NCBI GenBank assembly: GCA_012931725.1
Contig: CM022950.1
Location: 61,112,751-61,176,750, forward strand
Direction: 5' to 3'
Length of the DNA stretch: 64,000 nucleotides
Source of the DNA: Litsea cubeba
Lineage: Eukaryota > Streptophyta > Magnoliopsida > Laurales > Lauraceae
Shown in pieces: positions 62,301 through 64,000 of this stretch. The translations under genes and the position numbers were made by a program. The notes under the pieces were generated by a model. The model saw only the letters and a list, made by a program, of their open reading frames with translations. It was not told the DNA's origin and searched no databases. Position 1 is the stretch's first letter; every line of letters starts with the position of its first letter.

Positions 62301-62649
62301 GATGTTGACCTAGGTCCAGCTGTGTCTGCTTGGATTCGTCTCCCCCGCTGCAGTCTCCCTGAAGTCATTACTCTGTTTTGATTTCTTTGGTGGAGAATTG
62401 AAAGCAAGATTGCACCATTGCATGAAGGATTCCATCAATACTGCCATCAAGATACATAGAAGGAAAGACTCCATCAATACCGCCATCAAGGAAGGAAGCA
62501 CAGTTATGCCCACCTTAAGAGCTTTGTTACACACATGATAATTTATTTGAGATAAATTGGATTTTGATGTGGGTTGACTTTTCAGTAGTATTACATCTTA
62601 TTTTGTGGAGTGCTTTCAGTGTATTACACCTTAAAATTCCGATTTGCAG

Positions 62650-64000
62650 GTTTGTCCTATGGACTTCCGACGCCCTAAATTTCGTGGAAAAACTCTCTCG
62701 GGAAGTGGGTGAACCACTGCTCTAAAACAGGAGTACTCCAGCAAGGTTCAGCTGATTTGGCTGACAGAGGTCGAAAAGTGCGCGAGTTAAAATGAGGCAA
62801 ACGCAATTTTTTTCAACCCGAAAAGCTATAGATTTGAAGTCATGTAATGATGGACTTCGGAAGCCCCAAATTTCGTGGAAAACTCCCTCGAGAAGTGGTG
62901 AACTAATCCCCTAAACAGGGGTACTCACAAGGTTATCAGCTAGATTTGGCCGACATGGTAGGACAAAGCTGGCGAGTTGAAATGGAGGCAAACGCGATTT
63001 TTCTCGACCCAAAAATTGCAGATTTGAAGATCTTAATATGGACTTCGGAAGCCCCAAATTTCATGGAAAAACTCCCTCGGGAAGTGGGTGAACCAATGCC
63101 CTAAACAGGGGTACTCAGCAAGGTTTCAGCTGATTTGGCGACAAGATAGGAAAAGTGCGCGAGTGGAAAATGAGGCAAACGCAATTTTTTTCAATCAAAA
63201 AGTTGTAGATTTGAAGGTCATAATATGGACTTCGGAAGCCCCAAATTATGTGGAAAAACTCCCTCGAGAAGTGGGTGAACCAATGCCTTAAACAGGAGTA
63301 CTCAAAAGGTTTCAGCTGATTTAGCCGACAGGATAGGAAAAGTGCGCGAGTTGAAAATGAGGCAAACGCAGTTTTTTTCGACCGAAAGATTGCAGATTTG
63401 AAGGTCGTAATATGGACTAAGGAAGCCCCAAATTTTGTGGAAAAACTCCCTCAGAAATAGGTGAACCAATGCCATAAACAGGGGTACTCAGCAAGTGTCT
63501 CAACTGATTTGGCTCGATTAGGGTAGGAAGAGTGCGCGAGTTGGAAATTAGGCAACCCGATTTTTTTTTTTACCACAAAATTGCAGATTTTAAGGAATAT
63601 TATGGACTTCAAGAAGCCCGAACTTTCATGGAAGAACTACCACGGAAACCTAGGTGAACCAATGCCCTAAACAAGATACTCAGCAATGTTTCAGCTTATT
63701 TGGCCGCCATGGAAGGAAAAGTGCACACGTTGGAAAACAAGGGCAATGCGATTTTTTTCGCACCGAAAAATTACAGATTTGAAGTCGTAATATGGGCTTC
63801 GGAAGCCCCAAATTTCATGGAAAACTCCATCGGGAAGTGGGTGAACCAATGCCCTAAACAGGGTACAACAAGGTTTCAGCTGATTTGGCCGACATGGTAG
63901 GAAAAGTGCGCGAATTGAAAACGAGGCAAACGCGATTTTTCTCCACCGAAAAGTTGCAGATTTGAAGGTCATAATATGGAATTTGGAAGCCCCAAATTTC
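62650..64000 (+). repeat. Satellite-like tandem array, about 188 bp x 7+, open at the window edge
   Basis: ATGGACTTCGGAAGCCCCAA recurs at about 62659, 62850, 63038, 63225, 63412, 63602, 63792 and 63975. Each unit also has ACTCCCTCGGGAAGTGGGTG, TTTCAGCTGATTTGGC and GAGGCAAACGCGATTTTT. Units differ by substitutions and small indels, and periods range from 183 to 191 bp. The array continues past the right edge. Confidence 0.95.

Noticed and set aside
62048..62407. Arg/Glu-rich minus-strand frame
   Set aside because: It translates the CT-rich minisatellite on the opposite strand.

Overview
The window is nuclear DNA of a flowering plant. Three things show this: coding sequence is split by GT-AG introns, a plant PPR gene and a plant-type SWC4 gene are present, and most of the rest is plant transposable elements (hAT, Tat-type Ty3/gypsy, a copia-like solo LTR, LINEs, an Au-like SINE, many MITEs). 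The species cannot be fixed from the sequence. The long TE-filled introns would suit a large-genome lineage.

Layout. 1-100 holds a partial exon, probably of a SEC14-like gene on the minus strand. About 2.0-6.0 kb has a SINE, a short duplicated segment and a 2.3-kb inverted-repeat unit carrying a truncated, frameshifted NCED (9-cis-epoxycarotenoid dioxygenase) fragment. 7964-9457 (minus) is an intact intronless PPR protein of 497 aa. 11587-39049 (minus) is one 27.5-kb gene of 16 exons for the SWR1/NuA4 subunit SWC4 (DMAP1 homologue). Its exons were placed by hand from splice sites and phase. Introns 9 and 12 are each over 10 kb and are filled with mobile DNA. Intron 12 holds a 5.66-kb hAT element with a perfect 8-bp target duplication and a nearly complete transposase gene. 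Intron 9 holds simple repeats, minisatellites, a LINE remnant, a foldback MITE and a 361-bp deletion derivative of the same hAT family.

39.4-42.2 kb is intergenic with a 137-bp hairpin and a 563-bp hAT-type MITE. 42222-61549 is one decayed Tat-type Ty3/gypsy element of 19.3 kb. It has 5-bp duplications (ATTTT), a 2.5-kb 5' LTR, a PBS, leader tandem repeats, gag, protease, G-patch-like, RT, two RNase H regions, integrase, 3' tandem repeats and a 3' LTR of which only the last ~337 bp remain. A 1.77-kb solo LTR is nested in it. Between pol and the 3' LTR remnant lies an antisense, apparently intron-containing gene-like segment, the most unusual feature here. After the element come CT-rich repeats and a ~188-bp satellite array that runs off the right edge.

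Caution on breaks. SWC4 is conserved and single-copy in many plants, yet here it shows single-base losses next to homopolymers. Some frameshifts reported in this window may therefore be assembly errors rather than biology.
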